A stretch of 64,000 nucleotides of DNA from Bordetella sp. LUAb4 (GTDB lineage Bacteria; Pseudomonadota; Gammaproteobacteria; Burkholderiales; Burkholderiaceae_B), in NCBI RefSeq assembly GCF_021325795.1, contig NZ_JAHPZX010000002.1, positions 558,001 through 622,000 of the forward strand. The letters are read 5' to 3'. Both the position numbers and the translations under genes were made by a program. The notes beneath the pieces were generated by a model. It was not told where the DNA came from, did no database searches, and saw nothing but the letters and a program-made list of their open reading frames with translations. Shown in pieces: positions 48,781 through 57,642 of the stretch (within the stretch, counting starts at the first letter, position 1; each line of letters begins with the position of its first letter).

Positions 48781-49737
48781 TCACGTCTTCGCCGGCTCCG
48801 CCATCGGCGCCGGCGTGGCGGTGTCCGGCACTGACGCCGCGGCGATTTCATCCAGCAGCCACTGGCGGAACAGCTCCAGCGCCGGATCGCCGCAGTGGCG
48901 CGGAGAACTCAGCAGATAATAGGTGCGCTCGGACGGCACTTCATGGGGAAACAAGCGCCGCAGGCTGCCCTTGTCCAGCTCGTCCTGGATCAGGAAGCTC
49001 TGCGCCAGCGCCACGCCCAGCCCCTGCTCGGCGGCCCTGTAGGCCATGGCCGACGACTCGAATTTCATGCCGCTTTCCAGCGGCACGTCTTGCGCGCCCA
49101 CGGCTTGCAGCCACACGCCCCAATCCTCCGGCCTGGCCAGCGAGTGCAGCAACGCCACATTCTTCAGATCGGACGGCGTACGCAGCGGGCGCGTCCCCGC
49201 GGCGATGGACGGCGCCCCCACCGCGATCAGCCCGTAGTCGAACAACTTGTCCGCGCGAATGCCGTCGTCCACGCGGCCATTGACCGCGCGGATCGACGCA
49301 TGGATATCGCTGTGCTCAAAGTCCAGGGGCGCGACCGAGGCCGTCAGCCTGACCTCGATTTCCGGATTGATTTCCTGAAAGCGCCCCAGGCGCGGAATCA
49401 GCCAGTACATCGCGAAGGTGGAGAAGGCCTGCAGGTTCAGGACATTCTGACGGCCGGAATAACGCAGGCGCCGCGTGGCCAGATCGATGCGGGCAAAGGC
49501 CTCGACCACATCGCGCATATAGGCTTCGCCGTCGGGTGTCAGGGTGACCGCACGGTGGTTGCGATAGAACAGCGCAATGCCGAACAGTTCTTCCAGGTTG
49601 CGCACATGCCGGCTGATGGCGGACTGGGTCAGGAACAACTCTTCCGCGGCCTTGGTGAAGCTGCGGTTGCGCGCGGCCGACTCGAACGCTCGCAACGCCG
49701 TCAATGGGGGCAGGCGAGCCATGGACGGGTATTGCAT
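48781..49737 (-). CDS. LysR family transcriptional regulator, GcvA-like
   Basis: A regulator of 318 aa. It opens with LPPLTALRAFESAARNRSFT and the helix-turn-helix TQSAISRHVRNLEELFG, typical of the GcvA subgroup. The effector domain covers about residues 95-290. The preferred start gives MQYPSMARLPPL. It is divergent from the aldehyde dehydrogenase operon (start 49849, 111 bp away) and convergent with the MmgE/PrpD gene 17 bp away. Confidence 0.92.
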   Translation of the reverse strand: MQYPSMARLPPLTALRAFESAARNRSFTKAAEELFLTQSAISRHVRNLEELFGIALFYRNHRAVTLTPDGEAYMRDVVEAFARIDLATRRLRYSGRQNVLNLQAFSTFAMYWLIPRLGRFQEINPEIEVRLTASVAPLDFEHSDIHASIRAVNGRVDDGIRADKLFDYGLIAVGAPSIAAGTRPLRTPSDLKNVALLHSLARPEDWGVWLQAVGAQDVPLESGMKFESSAMAYRAAEQGLGVALAQSFLIQDELDKGSLRRLFPHEVPSERTYYLLSSPRHCGDPALELFRQWLLDEIAAASVPDTATPAPMAEPAKT

Positions 49738-49848
49738 GGTGACGGCTCTTCCATGAGTCAGAGTCATGGACGGTAGCACAAGAAGTCGTTTGAGCAAATT
49801 GGCGTCAACCCAGAGAATGAAAGGCTACGCATGGGATGAGAGAGACAT

Positions 49849-51324
49849 ATGAAACGCTATCAGCTGTTCATCAACAACGAGTGGGTCGACCCCCGGTCGA
49901 ATGCATGGTTCGAGACCCACGACCCGTTCTCCGGTGAGGCTTGGGCGGAAATCCCCCGTGCCAATGCGGCTGATGTCGACCTTGCGGTGATGGCTGCGCA
50001 CCAGGCGTTCGAGGGCCCTTGGTCCAGCATGTCTGCCAGCGATCGCGGCATGCTGCTGCACAAGCTGGGCACGTTGATAGAACGCGATGCGGCGCATCTG
50101 GCGGCGATCGAAAGCCGGGACAACGGCAAGCTGAGCCGCGACGTGCTGGCGCAGATCAAGTACATGGCCAAGTATTACTACTACTACGGCGGCCTGGCGG
50201 ACAAGATCCAGGGCGCGGTGGTGCCCATCGACCGCCCCAAGGTCTACAACTTCATCCGCTACGAGCCCATGGGCGTGGTGGCGTGCATCACGCCCTGGAA
50301 TTCGTCGTTGCCACTGACCACGTGGAAGATGGCGCCGGCCCTCTGCGCGGGCAATACCGTCGTCTGCAAGCCTTCCGAGTACACGTCCGCCTCGCTATTC
50401 GAGTTGGCACGGCTCTTCGTCGAAGCGGGCTTCCCGCCGGGCGTCTTCAACATCGTCACCGGCTTTGGCGGCGAAGTAGGCGATCCGCTGGTACGCCATC
50501 CACAGGTGCCGCGCATCGCGTTCACCGGCGGTGACGAAGCGGGGCGCAAGATCTATCAGGCGGCGGCCGACAACCTGAAACGCGTGTCGCTTGAACTGGG
50601 CGGCAAGTCGCCCAACATCGTGTTCGACGATGCCGATCTGGACGAAGCGGTGAAGGGGGTCATCGCCGGCATATTCTCCGCCACGGGCCAGACCTGCGTG
50701 GCGGGTTCGCGCGTGTTGCTGCAGGAATCCATCCACGATGCGTTTGTCGAGCGCCTGGCACAAATCACCAGGAGCGCCAAGGTGGGCGATCCCGCCGACC
50801 CTGGCAGCGAGATCGGGCCGGTCACCACCAGGCCGCAGTTCGAGAAAATCCGCGACTACATCGCCGTCGCGAAAAAGGAAGGCGCGCGCTGCATCACGGG
50901 CGGACGTGTCCTTGAAGGGCCCGCTTACGGGGCTGGACAGTTCATCGAACCCACCATCTTCGTTGATGTCACCAACGACATGCGCATCGCGCAGGAAGAA
51001 GTCTTCGGCCCCGTACTGTCGGTCATCAAATTCAAGGACGAGGATGACGCCATACGCATAGGCAACGACATCCGTTTTGGTTTGGCCGCCGGGGTGTGGA
51101 CCACCAGCCTGCACCGCGCCATGCTAATGTCCGAAAAGCTGAAGGCCGGCACGGTATGGATCAACAACTATCGGTCCAGCAGCTACACCACGCCTTTTGG
51201 CGGAGTGAAGCACAGCGGTATCGGCCGCGAAGGCGGCATGGAGTCGGTCAAGGAATTCATGGAGGCCAAGAGCGTGTGGATTTCCACCGACCTGAAGATG
51301 CCCAGCATCTTTGCCGGTAAGTGA
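49849..51324 (+). CDS. Aldehyde dehydrogenase
   Basis: An NAD(P)-dependent aldehyde dehydrogenase of 491 aa. The cofactor region is CITPWNSSLPLTTWKMAPAL near residue 145, the general-base Glu is in VSLELGGKSPNIVF near residue 252, and the nucleophilic Cys is in SATGQTCVAGSRVLLQ near residue 285. The C-terminal SYTTPFGGVKHSGIGREGG is characteristic. It is divergent from the GcvA-like LysR and begins a run with an MmgE/PrpD gene and an Old Yellow Enzyme, 75 bp and then 3 bp apart. The substrate aldehyde is unknown. Confidence 0.92.
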   Translation: MKRYQLFINNEWVDPRSNAWFETHDPFSGEAWAEIPRANAADVDLAVMAAHQAFEGPWSSMSASDRGMLLHKLGTLIERDAAHLAAIESRDNGKLSRDVLAQIKYMAKYYYYYGGLADKIQGAVVPIDRPKVYNFIRYEPMGVVACITPWNSSLPLTTWKMAPALCAGNTVVCKPSEYTSASLFELARLFVEAGFPPGVFNIVTGFGGEVGDPLVRHPQVPRIAFTGGDEAGRKIYQAAADNLKRVSLELGGKSPNIVFDDADLDEAVKGVIAGIFSATGQTCVAGSRVLLQESIHDAFVERLAQITRSAKVGDPADPGSEIGPVTTRPQFEKIRDYIAVAKKEGARCITGGRVLEGPAYGAGQFIEPTIFVDVTNDMRIAQEEVFGPVLSVIKFKDEDDAIRIGNDIRFGLAAGVWTTSLHRAMLMSEKLKAGTVWINNYRSSSYTTPFGGVKHSGIGREGGMESVKEFMEAKSVWISTDLKMPSIFAGK

Positions 51325-51399
51325 TCTCGCCGCACTTCCGGCTTTAGTGTTCCGGCAATATGTTCTTTCGCCCGTTGCGGCGGGCATCAGGAGCAGCCT

Positions 51400-52728
51400 T
51401 TGTTTCCCACGGAAACTCTCGCGGATTATGCGGCATCGTTCAGTGGCACCGAGCTGCCCGCCGATGTCATGCATCACGCCAAACGCGCAGTCATCGACTG
51501 GTACGCCTCGGTGTTTCCCGGCCTGGCCTGCACCGTCGTCGGCAAGCTGGAAAGCGCGCTGGCCGAGGACCTGGATCGCGGGCGCGCGCGCCTGATAGGC
51601 GGACGCCCGGCGACGACGCGCACCGCGGCGTTGATCAATGGCACGGCGGCGCATGCGGCGGAGGTGGACGACAGCTTTCGCGACGCCATGTACCACCCGG
51701 GCGCGGCAACCATCGCGGCGGCGCTGGCGGCGGCACAGCAGGTAGGCGCGGACGGCCGCACGTTCCTGCGTGGCATCGTGCTGGGATACGAGATTTCGAC
51801 CCGTATCGGCGTGGTCCTCGGACGGCCGCACTACCGCTATTGGCATAACACGGGCACGGTGGGCACCTTCGGCGCGACGGCCGCGGCCGGGCACATCCTT
51901 GGCCTGGACCGCAGTGCCTTCGCGCATGCCCTGGCCACCGCGGCCACGTTCACCGCCGGTTTGCAGCAGGCGTTTCGGCTGGATTCCATGTCCAAGCCCC
52001 TGCACGCCGGGCGCGCGGCGGAAGCCGGTGTGCTGTCCGCCTTGCTGGCCGGCACGGGTGTGACGGGTTCCCTGGACGTGCTGGACGGCGAAGCCGGCTT
52101 GGGCCGCGCCATGGGGGAAGGACCAAGCTGGGTAGGCATCGGCGCCACCTTGGGCAGTGATTTCCACATCAAGCGCCTGACGTTCAAGAATCACATCGGC
52201 TGCGGACATACTTTTGCCGCCATCGACGGCGCGCTGGCACTGCGCCAGCGCCACGACTTGGCGCCCGACGACATCGCCGCGGTGCGCGTGGCCACTTACA
52301 AGCCGGCGCTGGACATCGCCTGCTATGGCGTGCCGGCGACCGCCAACGAAGCCCGCTTCAGCTTTCCCTTTGTCGTCGCGGCGGCACTGGTACACGGCAG
52401 CGTCCGGCTGACGGCTTACGACGACGACAAGCTGTGGGATCCGCGCACGCGCGCGCTGCTTGAACGCATCACGGTCGAGGTCGAGCCCGAGATCGATGCG
52501 GCGTTTCCTGGCCAGCGCTCGTCGCGCGTGGAGATCACCACCCGCGACGGGCGTCGCTACGAGCATCTGCAAGCCAACCGCAAGGGCGATCCGGAAGATC
52601 CGTTGACCGATGCGGAGCTGCATGACAAATTCATCGAACTGTCCGCGCCGGTCATTGGCATGGACGCAGCCCGTGCGCTACTGGCACGCCTTTGCACCTT
52701 GGACGACGCGCCGTCGCTGGACTGGTAG
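51400..52728 (+). CDS. MmgE/PrpD family protein (TTG start)
   Basis: A protein of 442 aa. Landmarks are INGTAAHAAEVDDSFRDAMYHPGAATIAAAL (in part) near residue 75, HNTGTVGTFGATAAAGHILG near residue 150, DSMSKPLHAGRAAEAGVLSALL near residue 200 and KNHIGCGHTFAAIDGALALRQ near residue 265. The first codon is TTG with CAGGAGC about 5 bp upstream; no ATG fits. It lies between the aldehyde dehydrogenase and Old Yellow Enzyme, with only 3 bp before the latter. The family suggests dehydration or decarboxylation of a citrate-like acid. Confidence 0.88.
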   Translation: MFPTETLADYAASFSGTELPADVMHHAKRAVIDWYASVFPGLACTVVGKLESALAEDLDRGRARLIGGRPATTRTAALINGTAAHAAEVDDSFRDAMYHPGAATIAAALAAAQQVGADGRTFLRGIVLGYEISTRIGVVLGRPHYRYWHNTGTVGTFGATAAAGHILGLDRSAFAHALATAATFTAGLQQAFRLDSMSKPLHAGRAAEAGVLSALLAGTGVTGSLDVLDGEAGLGRAMGEGPSWVGIGATLGSDFHIKRLTFKNHIGCGHTFAAIDGALALRQRHDLAPDDIAAVRVATYKPALDIACYGVPATANEARFSFPFVVAAALVHGSVRLTAYDDDKLWDPRTRALLERITVEVEPEIDAAFPGQRSSRVEITTRDGRRYEHLQANRKGDPEDPLTDAELHDKFIELSAPVIGMDAARALLARLCTLDDAPSLDW

Positions 52729-52731
52729 GCT

Positions 52732-54063
52732 ATGCAGATCATGGAAGACGCCGCCAAGTATCCAGCCGCTGAAGGTCCAGGCGCAAGAAACCCCGTCAAT
52801 CCAGCCGCCGAGAATTCGGCCGCAAAAAATTCAGCCGCTGAAAGCCCATTCGCTGAAAACGCAGCCGACAGCTCGGCCGCGCGGCCCCTGCTGTTCACGC
52901 CCCTCACGCTACGCTCGGTCACGCTGCGCAATCGCATCGTGGCCTCTCCTATGTGCCAGTACCATTCGGTGGACGGCGGCCCGGGCGCCTGGCAAGAGAT
53001 CAATTTCGGCAAGTTCGCCGTCGGTGGCGCGGCCGTCGTCTTCGGCGAAGAAACGGCCATCGAACCCCAAGGCCGCAAGACCTACGCCTGCGCCGGCTTG
53101 TGGAACGACCATCACGTCGCGGCCTACCGGCGTCTCAACGACTTCATCACCGAGCAGGGTGCCGTGCCCGCGCTGCAATTGGGCCATTCGGGCGGCAAGG
53201 GATCCTGCCACACGGCATTGCGTAACTGGTCGCCGCTGACCGATGACGATGCCGCCGCCGGCATGGCGCCCTGGACGACTTTGGTGCCGAGCGCGCCGAC
53301 TGCGCCGGCCCCGTGGCCCAAGGCGCGCGAAATGGATGCCGCCGATATCCGCTCGCATATGCGGCTGTGGATCGAAGGCGCGCAGCGGGCAGCCGACGCG
53401 GGCTACCGGATTCTTGAAATCCACGGCGCGCATGGTTACCTCATCCATCAGTTCCTGTCGCCAGTCACCAATCGCCGGCGGGACCACTATGGCGGCTCGC
53501 GCGAGAACCGTATGCGCTTCGCCCTGGAGATCGCCGAAACCGTACGCGCGGCGTGGCCACGCGAGCTGCCGCTGTTCTTCCGCGTGTCGGCGGTGGATGG
53601 ACGCGGCGGCCTGTGGGATATCGAAGACACCGTAGCGTTGGCCGCTGCACTGAAGGACCGCGGCGTGGACGTGATCGACTGTTCGTCGGGCGGGATTGCC
53701 GGCACTTCCTCCATGCCCGTGGTGCGGCGCGTGCCTGGCTACCAGGTGCCCTTCGCCGAGACAGTACGCCGTGAGACGGGCTGCCCCACCATGGCGGTGG
53801 GACTCATCACCACAGCGGACCAGGCCGAGACCATTCTGCGGACCGGGCAGGCGGACCTGGTGGCACTGGCTCGCGAACTGATGTGGAATCCCAATTGGCC
53901 GGTGCACGCCGCTGTACAGATGATGGGCCAGGAGGCCTACACGCTGCTGCCGCCGGAAGTGTCCGTGCGGCTGATCCGCCGCGAGGTCATCAACGCGCTG
54001 CCCTTGAACCGGACCGGGGCCCCGGCGTCGGCGGGCGACGAGGCGCTGAGCGAGCGGATCTGA
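52732..54063 (+). CDS. NADH:flavin oxidoreductase, Old Yellow Enzyme family (YqjM-like)
   Basis: An FMN ene-reductase of 443 aa. The catalytic core starts near residue 50 (LFTPLTLRSVTLRNRIV). The YqjM-type cysteine is in MCQYHS, the substrate-binding region includes HGAHGYLIHQFLSPVTN near residue 230, and the C-terminus has GLITTADQAETILRTGQADLVALAR. Before the core is a 45-residue alanine- and asparagine-rich tail made of pentapeptide-like units (NPAAE, NSAAK, NSAAE, SPFAE, NAADS). An internal start could bypass it, but no good site was seen. It may reduce an activated C=C in the pathway. Confidence 0.88.
   Translation: MQIMEDAAKYPAAEGPGARNPVNPAAENSAAKNSAAESPFAENAADSSAARPLLFTPLTLRSVTLRNRIVASPMCQYHSVDGGPGAWQEINFGKFAVGGAAVVFGEETAIEPQGRKTYACAGLWNDHHVAAYRRLNDFITEQGAVPALQLGHSGGKGSCHTALRNWSPLTDDDAAAGMAPWTTLVPSAPTAPAPWPKAREMDAADIRSHMRLWIEGAQRAADAGYRILEIHGAHGYLIHQFLSPVTNRRRDHYGGSRENRMRFALEIAETVRAAWPRELPLFFRVSAVDGRGGLWDIEDTVALAAALKDRGVDVIDCSSGGIAGTSSMPVVRRVPGYQVPFAETVRRETGCPTMAVGLITTADQAETILRTGQADLVALARELMWNPNWPVHAAVQMMGQEAYTLLPPEVSVRLIRREVINALPLNRTGAPASAGDEALSERI
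52798..52875 (+). repeat. 15-bp imperfect repeats in the Old Yellow Enzyme N-terminus
   Basis: Five successive 15-bp units of the type AATTCAGCCGCTGAA encode NPAAE/NSAAK/NSAAE-like pentapeptides, and a further related copy lies at about 52759-52773. Each change of unit number keeps frame. Confidence 0.8.
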
Positions 54064-54381
54064 GCACCGGGCGCACGCCTGCGCTGCCGTGTTGTCGCAA
54101 ATCGCCTTTCGGTAGCGATATTTGGTGGCGATGGGTTCCGATCGGCAGGCTCGGGCACCACTGCCGACCCCAGGCGCTGCCGGCAGCAGGGAAAAGGAAT
54201 TCTCCAGAGCCTATAAAATAGGGACTGTCCTTGCCGGCAGCTCGCCGGCAAGATTGGTTTTTCCAGGCTTTGTTACTTAGCTGATCCCCTCATTTTTTCT
54301 GGCCAGGCTGCTTCTCTGATCCTGTTGCTGGCGTGGGACTGGATTCAGCCGCTTACGATCCTCATTCAGAACTCTGCCTCC
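54064..54381. other. Intergenic region, 318 bp
   Basis: No gene was recognised. It holds the terminator at 54230-54262 and otherwise no clear promoter or repeat apart from an AT-rich stretch (CTATAAAATAGG) near 54211. Confidence 0.5.
54230..54262 (+). terminator. Rho-independent terminator after the Old Yellow Enzyme gene
   Basis: CTTGCCGGC-agctc-GCCGGCAAG forms a perfect 9-bp stem with a 5-bp loop, followed by ATTGGTTTTT. It ends about 200 bp after the operon's last stop. Confidence 0.8.
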
Positions 54382-55104
54382 ATGCGTACCCGCATCAAAT
54401 TCTGCGGCATGACCCGCAACGAAGATATCGCCGCCGCGGTTGCCGCCGGCGCCGATGCCGTCGGCATGATCTTCTATCCCAAGAGCAAACGCTGCATCGA
54501 CGTCGCGCAGGCGGCTCGCCTGCGTCGCGCGGTGCCGGCTTTCGTGGATGTTGTTGCCTTGGTGGTCAATGCAACGGAAGAGGAAGTCCGCCGCATCATC
54601 GGTGAAGTGGGCCCCGACCTGCTGCAATTCCATGGCGACGAAACGCCCGAGGATTGCCGCGTGTACGGTCATCGCTACATGCGCGCGTTGCGCGTGGGTG
54701 GCCCCGGCATGGACAGCGCCGCCGCCCTCGCCGCCACGTGCGCGACGTATGGCGATGCCGCGGGCTGGCTCTTCGACAGCTATACGTCGGGATTTGGCGG
54801 TAGCGGCCTGGCCTTCGATCACCATCTGCTGGACGATGTCCGCAAGGCGTCCGTGGCGGCGGCATGCGGTGCGATGGGATCGGCGCATGCAGGTGGCGCG
54901 GCCTCTACCGAAGCGGCGGCGTGCGTATCAGTGCCCTTGATTCTGTCCGGTGGTTTGACGCCTGAGAATGTCGAAGCGTCGGTGCGCACCGTCCGTCCGT
55001 ATGCGGTCGATGTGAGCAGTGGCGTGGAGAGTTCGCCTGGAATCAAAGTGCATGATAAGATGCGCGCCTTCGTCGATGCGGTGCGCCGTGCCGACGATGC
55101 TTGA
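54382..55104 (+). CDS. trpF: Phosphoribosylanthranilate isomerase
   Basis: The cytoplasmic Amadori isomerase of tryptophan biosynthesis, 240 aa. The catalytic Cys is in IKFCGMTRNEDI at residue 7-8 and the catalytic Asp is in WLFDSYTSGFGGSG near residue 133. The phosphate-binding end LILSGGLTPENV near residue 185 is intact. It is longer than the usual 200-220 aa because of an alanine-rich insertion near residues 155-180 (AACGAMGSAHAGGAAS). The start gives MRTRIKFCG. No other trp gene is in the window; the tRNA-Val follows 88 bp downstream. Confidence 0.93.
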   Translation: MRTRIKFCGMTRNEDIAAAVAAGADAVGMIFYPKSKRCIDVAQAARLRRAVPAFVDVVALVVNATEEEVRRIIGEVGPDLLQFHGDETPEDCRVYGHRYMRALRVGGPGMDSAAALAATCATYGDAAGWLFDSYTSGFGGSGLAFDHHLLDDVRKASVAAACGAMGSAHAGGAASTEAAACVSVPLILSGGLTPENVEASVRTVRPYAVDVSSGVESSPGIKVHDKMRAFVDAVRRADDA

Positions 55105-55150
55105 GGAAGGTTTTGGGTGCGCCGAACGTATCGAGAAATTTTGATGCGAT

Positions 55151-55179
55151 TTGACAGTCAAAAAAAACACCCATATAAT
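55151..55179 (+). promoter_or_regulatory. Consensus sigma-70 promoter for tRNA-Val
   Basis: TTGACA (55151-55156), 17 bp, TATAAT (55174-55179): a perfect consensus promoter, with the expected start about 7 bp later and 7 bp before the tRNA. Confidence 0.88.
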
Positions 55180-55192
55180 TCTTCTTCTTTGC

Positions 55193-55269
55193 AGGCGGTT
55201 AGCTCAGTTGGTTAGAGCGCTACGTTGACATCGTAGAGGTCGTTGGTTCGAACCCAATACCGCCTACCA
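55193..55269 (+). tRNA. tRNA-Val (anticodon GAC)
   Basis: A complete 77-nt cloverleaf. AGGCGGT pairs with ACCGCCT, the D stem is GCTC/GAGC, the anticodon stem CTACG/CGTAG holds the loop TTGACAT with anticodon GAC, and the T arm GTTGG-TTCGAAC-CCAAT is intact. The encoded discriminator A and CCA end at 55269. It has its own promoter upstream and a terminator downstream, and it marks the left border of an AT-richer accessory region. Confidence 0.97.
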
Positions 55270-55655
55270 AACAAATTCCAGGCAGCGCCCAGCGATGCCA
55301 AGAAAGCCCGGTTAAGTCTCTGACTTGCCGGGCTTTTTCAATTCCCCATCTCGACTTTCCGAAGTGCCCAGCAAGAGGTTGGATTCGATTTTTCAGGTTC
55401 GTTTACGAGTAACGCCTTTGGGGTAAGGGTATGCGCAAAGTATCCATGCGGAGCGATGTAAAGCCACTTCGCTCCTCGTGAAGCAGGAATACGGCCCCTA
55501 AGCACAATCTGGTGGCTCGATGAAAGATACGCCGCAGCTTAGGCCGTTGAATTCGAAGGCTACCCGGTCGGACGATGGAGGTTAAGCAACATGGTAGCGG
55601 CCCGATTACGCGGTATTCTGGACTCTTTCCTCCGGGCAGGTCTCCTGAATCCAGA
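55270..55655. other. Intergenic region after the tRNA, 386 bp
   Basis: It contains the tRNA terminator at 55303-55338. An open frame on the minus strand at 55403-55666 has no ribosome-binding site or recognisable product and is regarded as non-coding. No attachment-site repeat of the tRNA 3' end was found here. Confidence 0.5.
55303..55338 (+). terminator. Rho-independent terminator of the tRNA
   Basis: AAAGCCCGG (55303-55311) pairs with CCGGGCTTT (55328-55336) around a 16-bp loop and is followed by a TTTTT run. Confidence 0.88.
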
Positions 55656-56465
55656 TCAGAGTTCACGTCTTACCTCTTCGAAAGGACCGACCGTCGCAAT
55701 GTTGGTCCTAAGATCCTTTGAGCTGTCAAGATGCCGCAAAATGAGTTCTGGACCCAGTCGGTGTGACCCATTGATGTATGACCGGGCTACCACAGTGTCG
55801 CCGTACACCCTAATAATCAGGAGGTTTGGTTCCTCTTGAAACGCGAGGAAATTCGCGCGATTGGAAGCGATCCCCTCGCCTACTAGCAGCACTATGATCG
55901 GGATCATCACCAGAGACAAGGCAACCAACGTCTTGGTCGGCCCCATTCGAGCGATGGCCGCTGTGATCCAATCCGGCCCCGGATCGCCCTCAGCTGCATC
56001 CATAGCCGCCAACCGCTCCATGGTGTTGGAGCCATGGGACCGAAAGATCAATAAACCCAGCCCATAGCGAACGGCAAAAAATGCTCCCCAACCTCCTACG
56101 AACCATAGAAATCCGACTTTGGTAAAGCCGAAAGTCGCAGAAATGAACCATGTTGAAATAGCAACAAGGGCGAGTTGCAGGACGAGCAGGCGATATAGCC
56201 GGGGTCGGCCTGGCTTCGCGAGAGCCCGACCAGCGGCAGTCACAACAAAACTCAGTAAGAAGTATCCCCCGCCAATGACACCAAAGACGCTCGTGGCGGT
56301 AACGAGAACGGTACTAATGTTCGGATTGATCAAATAGGCCGGAATGCCGAAATGGCGGCAGTAGCCGAGTTCGAATGCAAAGCTAAGCAGATAGATGTAT
56401 CCAGTGCCCAGCGCAATCAGAATTCCTTCCGTGATCCATTTTCCAGACTCCGATCTATCTGACAT
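55656..56465 (-). CDS. Membrane protein of unknown function
   Basis: A protein of 269 aa with about five hydrophobic segments: ILIALGTGYIYLLSFAFELG, a VLVTATSVFGVIGGGYFLLSFVV segment, LLVLQLALVAISTWFISATFG, FLWFVGGWGAFFAVRYGLGL and ALSLVMIPIIVLLVGEG. A C-terminal soluble domain of about 65 residues follows (LLIIRVYGDTVVARSYI). The gene is in the AT-richer region after the tRNA. I do not recognise a family. A soluble tail on a multispanning membrane domain would suit a sensor or an anti-phage membrane effector, but there is no direct evidence. Confidence 0.75.
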   Translation of the reverse strand: MSDRSESGKWITEGILIALGTGYIYLLSFAFELGYCRHFGIPAYLINPNISTVLVTATSVFGVIGGGYFLLSFVVTAAGRALAKPGRPRLYRLLVLQLALVAISTWFISATFGFTKVGFLWFVGGWGAFFAVRYGLGLLIFRSHGSNTMERLAAMDAAEGDPGPDWITAAIARMGPTKTLVALSLVMIPIIVLLVGEGIASNRANFLAFQEEPNLLIIRVYGDTVVARSYINGSHRLGPELILRHLDSSKDLRTNIATVGPFEEVRREL

Positions 56466-56507
56466 CCTTTCCTCCCTGTGGGGACCGAGATAATAGAACA
56501 GGGGCGT

Positions 56508-56849
56508 TCAAGAAAGCACGAAGGGGGCCACCATAAAGCTATGTGTAGCCATTACCAAACTATCAAGAAAGCCGAGCAACTGGAAAAATATTTCCGTGCC
56601 CGCGGCTTCCCACCAATCCGGGTATCGTCCAGTGACGTGAATGGCCGTCGCCATCGCGCCTGAGTACGTCCTGCCCAGCTGGTTCCCTGCCGAGAACAGT
56701 CTCTCGCGGTGTTTGGAACGCAGGGCGTGAAACTCACGCTGCTTTTCGTGCGGCCGGTAGTACTTGAGGCGGTTCCATCGCGCCCGCCGGACGCGCTCCT
56801 GTAGAGCCCGCGCTAACGTGACGCGGGGATTTACCTCTCCGGCGGACAT
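56508..56849 (-). pseudogene. Phage terminase large subunit, N-terminal fragment
   Basis: The first about 80 codons match terminase large subunits: RLKYYRPHEKQREFHALRSK near residue 27 and RERLFSAGNQLGRTYSGAMATAIHVTGRYPDWWE near residues 48-82, including the Walker-A-like loop with Lys replaced by Arg (GNQLGRT). After WWEAAG the sequence leaves the family and a stop follows. The remaining about 350 residues, including the nuclease domain, are missing. It is a decayed packaging gene from a former prophage. Confidence 0.8.
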
Positions 56850-57555
56850 CGATCAATGAACGGGGTGCTGCGGGAGGCGCCAGCATTAGCTGCCTCGTTC
56901 GCCTACGGATCTGGTCCAGCACCGAATCCACGGGTACTCCTTCGGCCTCGGCCACCTGGCGCGCGGCGTTCTCGATCGCGGCGTCCACCTCGGCGTACGT
57001 AGCCAGCGCCAGTTCGCCAACCCGTACTTCCTTCTTATCCACCCACATGCCCACGCTACGGCCCAGCAACTCCACGTTGCCTTGCTTGTCCGCCAGTTTC
57101 AGGATTAACCCGGCCGGCACGGTCGTAGCTCCAGCCAGTGACGCACTTACGCAGGCTCTCCGGCAACTTCCGGATGTCTCCGAACTCTTGATATCCGTCA
57201 CCTCGCCCGGCCTCTCAGGATCCGGCAGCACAAAGTCGCCAGCACCATAGAACGCCACTGCGGCCACGTCTTCCAGTACCCGCTCCTTCGTAACGTCTAG
57301 CCGCTTGGCGATCTTGACGCGCTCGGCATCTGCGGTGGCGGCGACGTTAGCGCAGGCCAACCTCTGAAAGGTGCGGGTAACAGCAGCTTTCCCACTGGAT
57401 TTGTAACCGGAAGCGGCGTAGGCGTGGGTTGCATTCATGAACCCACCAGCGGCGTAATCCAGGAATGCGCCCTCGCTCACGGAAAGGGGCCGACTGACGA
57501 GATGACTGACGCTGGCTAGTTTCCTCGCTGCTGTCTTCCGCCCCTTTGGGGGCAC
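56734..57555 (-). pseudogene. Phage terminase small subunit, frameshifted
   Basis: The likely start is a GTG at 57553-57555 with GAGG 5 bp upstream. The N-terminal part matches terminase small subunits (LSVSEGAFLDYAAGGFMNATHAYAASGY, KRLDVTKERVLEDVAAVAFYG). Around 57130-57180 the family sequence (KLPESLRKCV) is found in a different frame, while the sequence after it (LADKQGNVELLGRSVGMWVDKKEV) is back in the first frame. Two compensating indels have therefore garbled about 25 residues. The 3' end overlaps the large-subunit remnant in another frame. It is probably non-functional. Confidence 0.8.
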
Positions 57556-57642
57556 GGAAACCTCACGCCCCGCCTTAGGAAACGCTTGGCAGACATGCAT
57601 GTAACTCGCGGTAATATCAAGATTCGACAACGGAAAAATTCA

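Noticed and set aside
55403-55666. Minus-strand frame of 87 codons after the tRNA
   Set aside because: No ribosome-binding site, unusual composition and overlap with the start of the downstream region; no supporting feature.
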